NCBI RefSeq assembly: GCF_022347685.1
Contig: NZ_JAKRGF010000001.1
Coordinates: forward strand, 1,054,001 to 1,118,000
Source: Thalassobius sp. Cn5-15
Lineage (GTDB): Bacteria; Pseudomonadota; Alphaproteobacteria; Rhodobacterales; Rhodobacteraceae
Direction of reading: 5' to 3'
Length of the DNA: 64,000 nucleotides
A program made the position numbers and the translations under genes. Of this stretch, positions 63,633 to 64,000 are shown piece after piece (position 1 is the stretch's first letter; every line of letters starts with the position of its first letter). The notes beneath the pieces were generated by a model, which searched no databases, was not told where the DNA came from, and saw nothing but the letters and a program-made list of their open reading frames with translations.

Positions 63633-63725
63633 TCATGCAATATGCGCATAATGCATGATTCGCAATTGAGGAATAGCAGTTTTGGACACCTTTCAACTTC
63701 CCGGTTCATGCATTTTGTGCATTAT
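63633..63725. promoter_or_regulatory. Two palindromic operators with TGCAT half-sites
   Basis: TCATGCA at 63,633-63,639 and TGCATGA at 63,652-63,658 flank the palindrome ATGCGCAT. A second site, ATGCA-N5-TGCAT, lies at 63,708-63,722. Both stand between the divergent repressor genes, as in phage switches. Confidence 0.65.
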
Positions 63726-63757
63726 GGGTCGCAACACTAGAGACCTGAGGCCGCACA

Positions 63758-64000
63758 ATGCTGCACGAAACACTCAAAGAAGCGCGGCTGAACGCAAAGT
63801 TAACGGTCACAGAAACAGCAAAGCGGCTGGGGATGTCTCAAAGTACACTCAGTCGCATAGAGGCCGGAGATACGGGTGTGTCATCTCAACGCCTTGTCGA
63901 TCTGGCTGCCACCTACGGAGTTTCACCCAGCGCGCTGTTAGATGGTTCGGTGGTGCGCAGCATGTCTGAGAATGATCTTGAGCGTATGGGGCTGGTTATA
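63758..64000 (+). CDS. XRE family helix-turn-helix regulator, 3' end cut off
   Basis: Open frame of 81 codons from ATG at 63,758 to the window edge. The helix-turn-helix (LTVTETAKRLGMSQSTLSRIEAG) covers residues 15-37. A second part starts at SPSALLDGS. It is divergent from the Cro/CI-type gene and likely represses that operon. The stop and any effector domain are outside the window. Confidence 0.85.
   Translation, partial: MLHETLKEARLNAKLTVTETAKRLGMSQSTLSRIEAGDTGVSSQRLVDLAATYGVSPSALLDGSVVRSMSENDLERMGLVI

Larger units (their letters stand above)
49323..64000. mobile_element. Integrated element at tRNA-Cys, right end outside the window
   Basis: From the tRNA-Cys 3' end to the window edge the sequence is visibly richer in A+T and the gene content changes from core to accessory: tyrosine integrase, serine resolvase, primase-helicase-like protein, phage-type repressors, candidate defence genes and many unknowns. 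No structural phage genes, relaxase or conjugation genes are seen in this part. It could be a phage satellite, an integrative conjugative or mobilisable element, or a genomic island. A second copy of the tRNA 3' end was not found within the window. Confidence 0.8.

Overview
The window is a stretch of an alphaproteobacterial chromosome, most likely from the Roseobacter group of the Rhodobacteraceae. This rests on the G+C-rich core, the mraZ-rsmH-ftsL-ftsI start of a division cluster, an MmcB-type nuclease, a pcm-tolC-PopZ-like gene order and several small proteins that I know from that family. Genus assignment is not possible from the sequence alone.

Bases 1-49,248 are core chromosome. On the minus strand at the left end lie mraZ-rsmH-ftsL-ftsI (ftsI runs off the window). 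They are preceded by a long untranslated region with two arrays of TGGG repeats that look like MraZ boxes. Next comes a peptide or acylated-amino-acid uptake and hydrolysis locus: three tandem M20D amidohydrolases, a FAD oxidoreductase, an ArgE-like deacylase and a fused double ATPase on the minus strand, divergent from a binding protein and two permeases. Then follow a DUF3422 gene, pntAB transhydrogenase, a small methyltransferase, a tryptophan-degradation set (SDR, kynU, kynA), a divergent LysR/LysE pair, a glutamine-amidotransferase-like hydrolase, pepN, gatB, a thioesterase, mmcB, a class V aminotransferase, a phosphatase coupled to an ABC exporter, a glycosyltransferase, ygfZ, a PEBP protein, an AraC regulator, efp, cobQ, a PopZ-like protein, tolC and pcm.

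At 49,249 a tRNA-Cys(GCA) gene marks the edge of an integrated element that continues past the window end. The sequence becomes visibly more A+T-rich. A tyrosine integrase follows, preceded by a 15-residue leader reading frame with three Cys codons on a 12-bp repeat. Behind it is a remnant of a second integrase. The cargo includes a membrane protein/ImmA-IrrE protease/beta-family trio, a serine resolvase, a three-domain SIR2-HTH-HAD protein, a 987-residue primase-helicase-like protein, a ribbon-helix-helix-like regulator, a minus-strand operon of small unknown genes and a divergent repressor pair with palindromic operators.

The most novel candidate is the SIR2-HTH-HAD fusion at 54,841-56,712. 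It keeps recognisable NADase residues and most HAD phosphatase motifs in one polypeptide, next to a second candidate defence trio. The integrase, replication protein and regulators suggest an integrative element or phage satellite that carries defence genes. The distal attachment site is not in the window, so this remains an inference.
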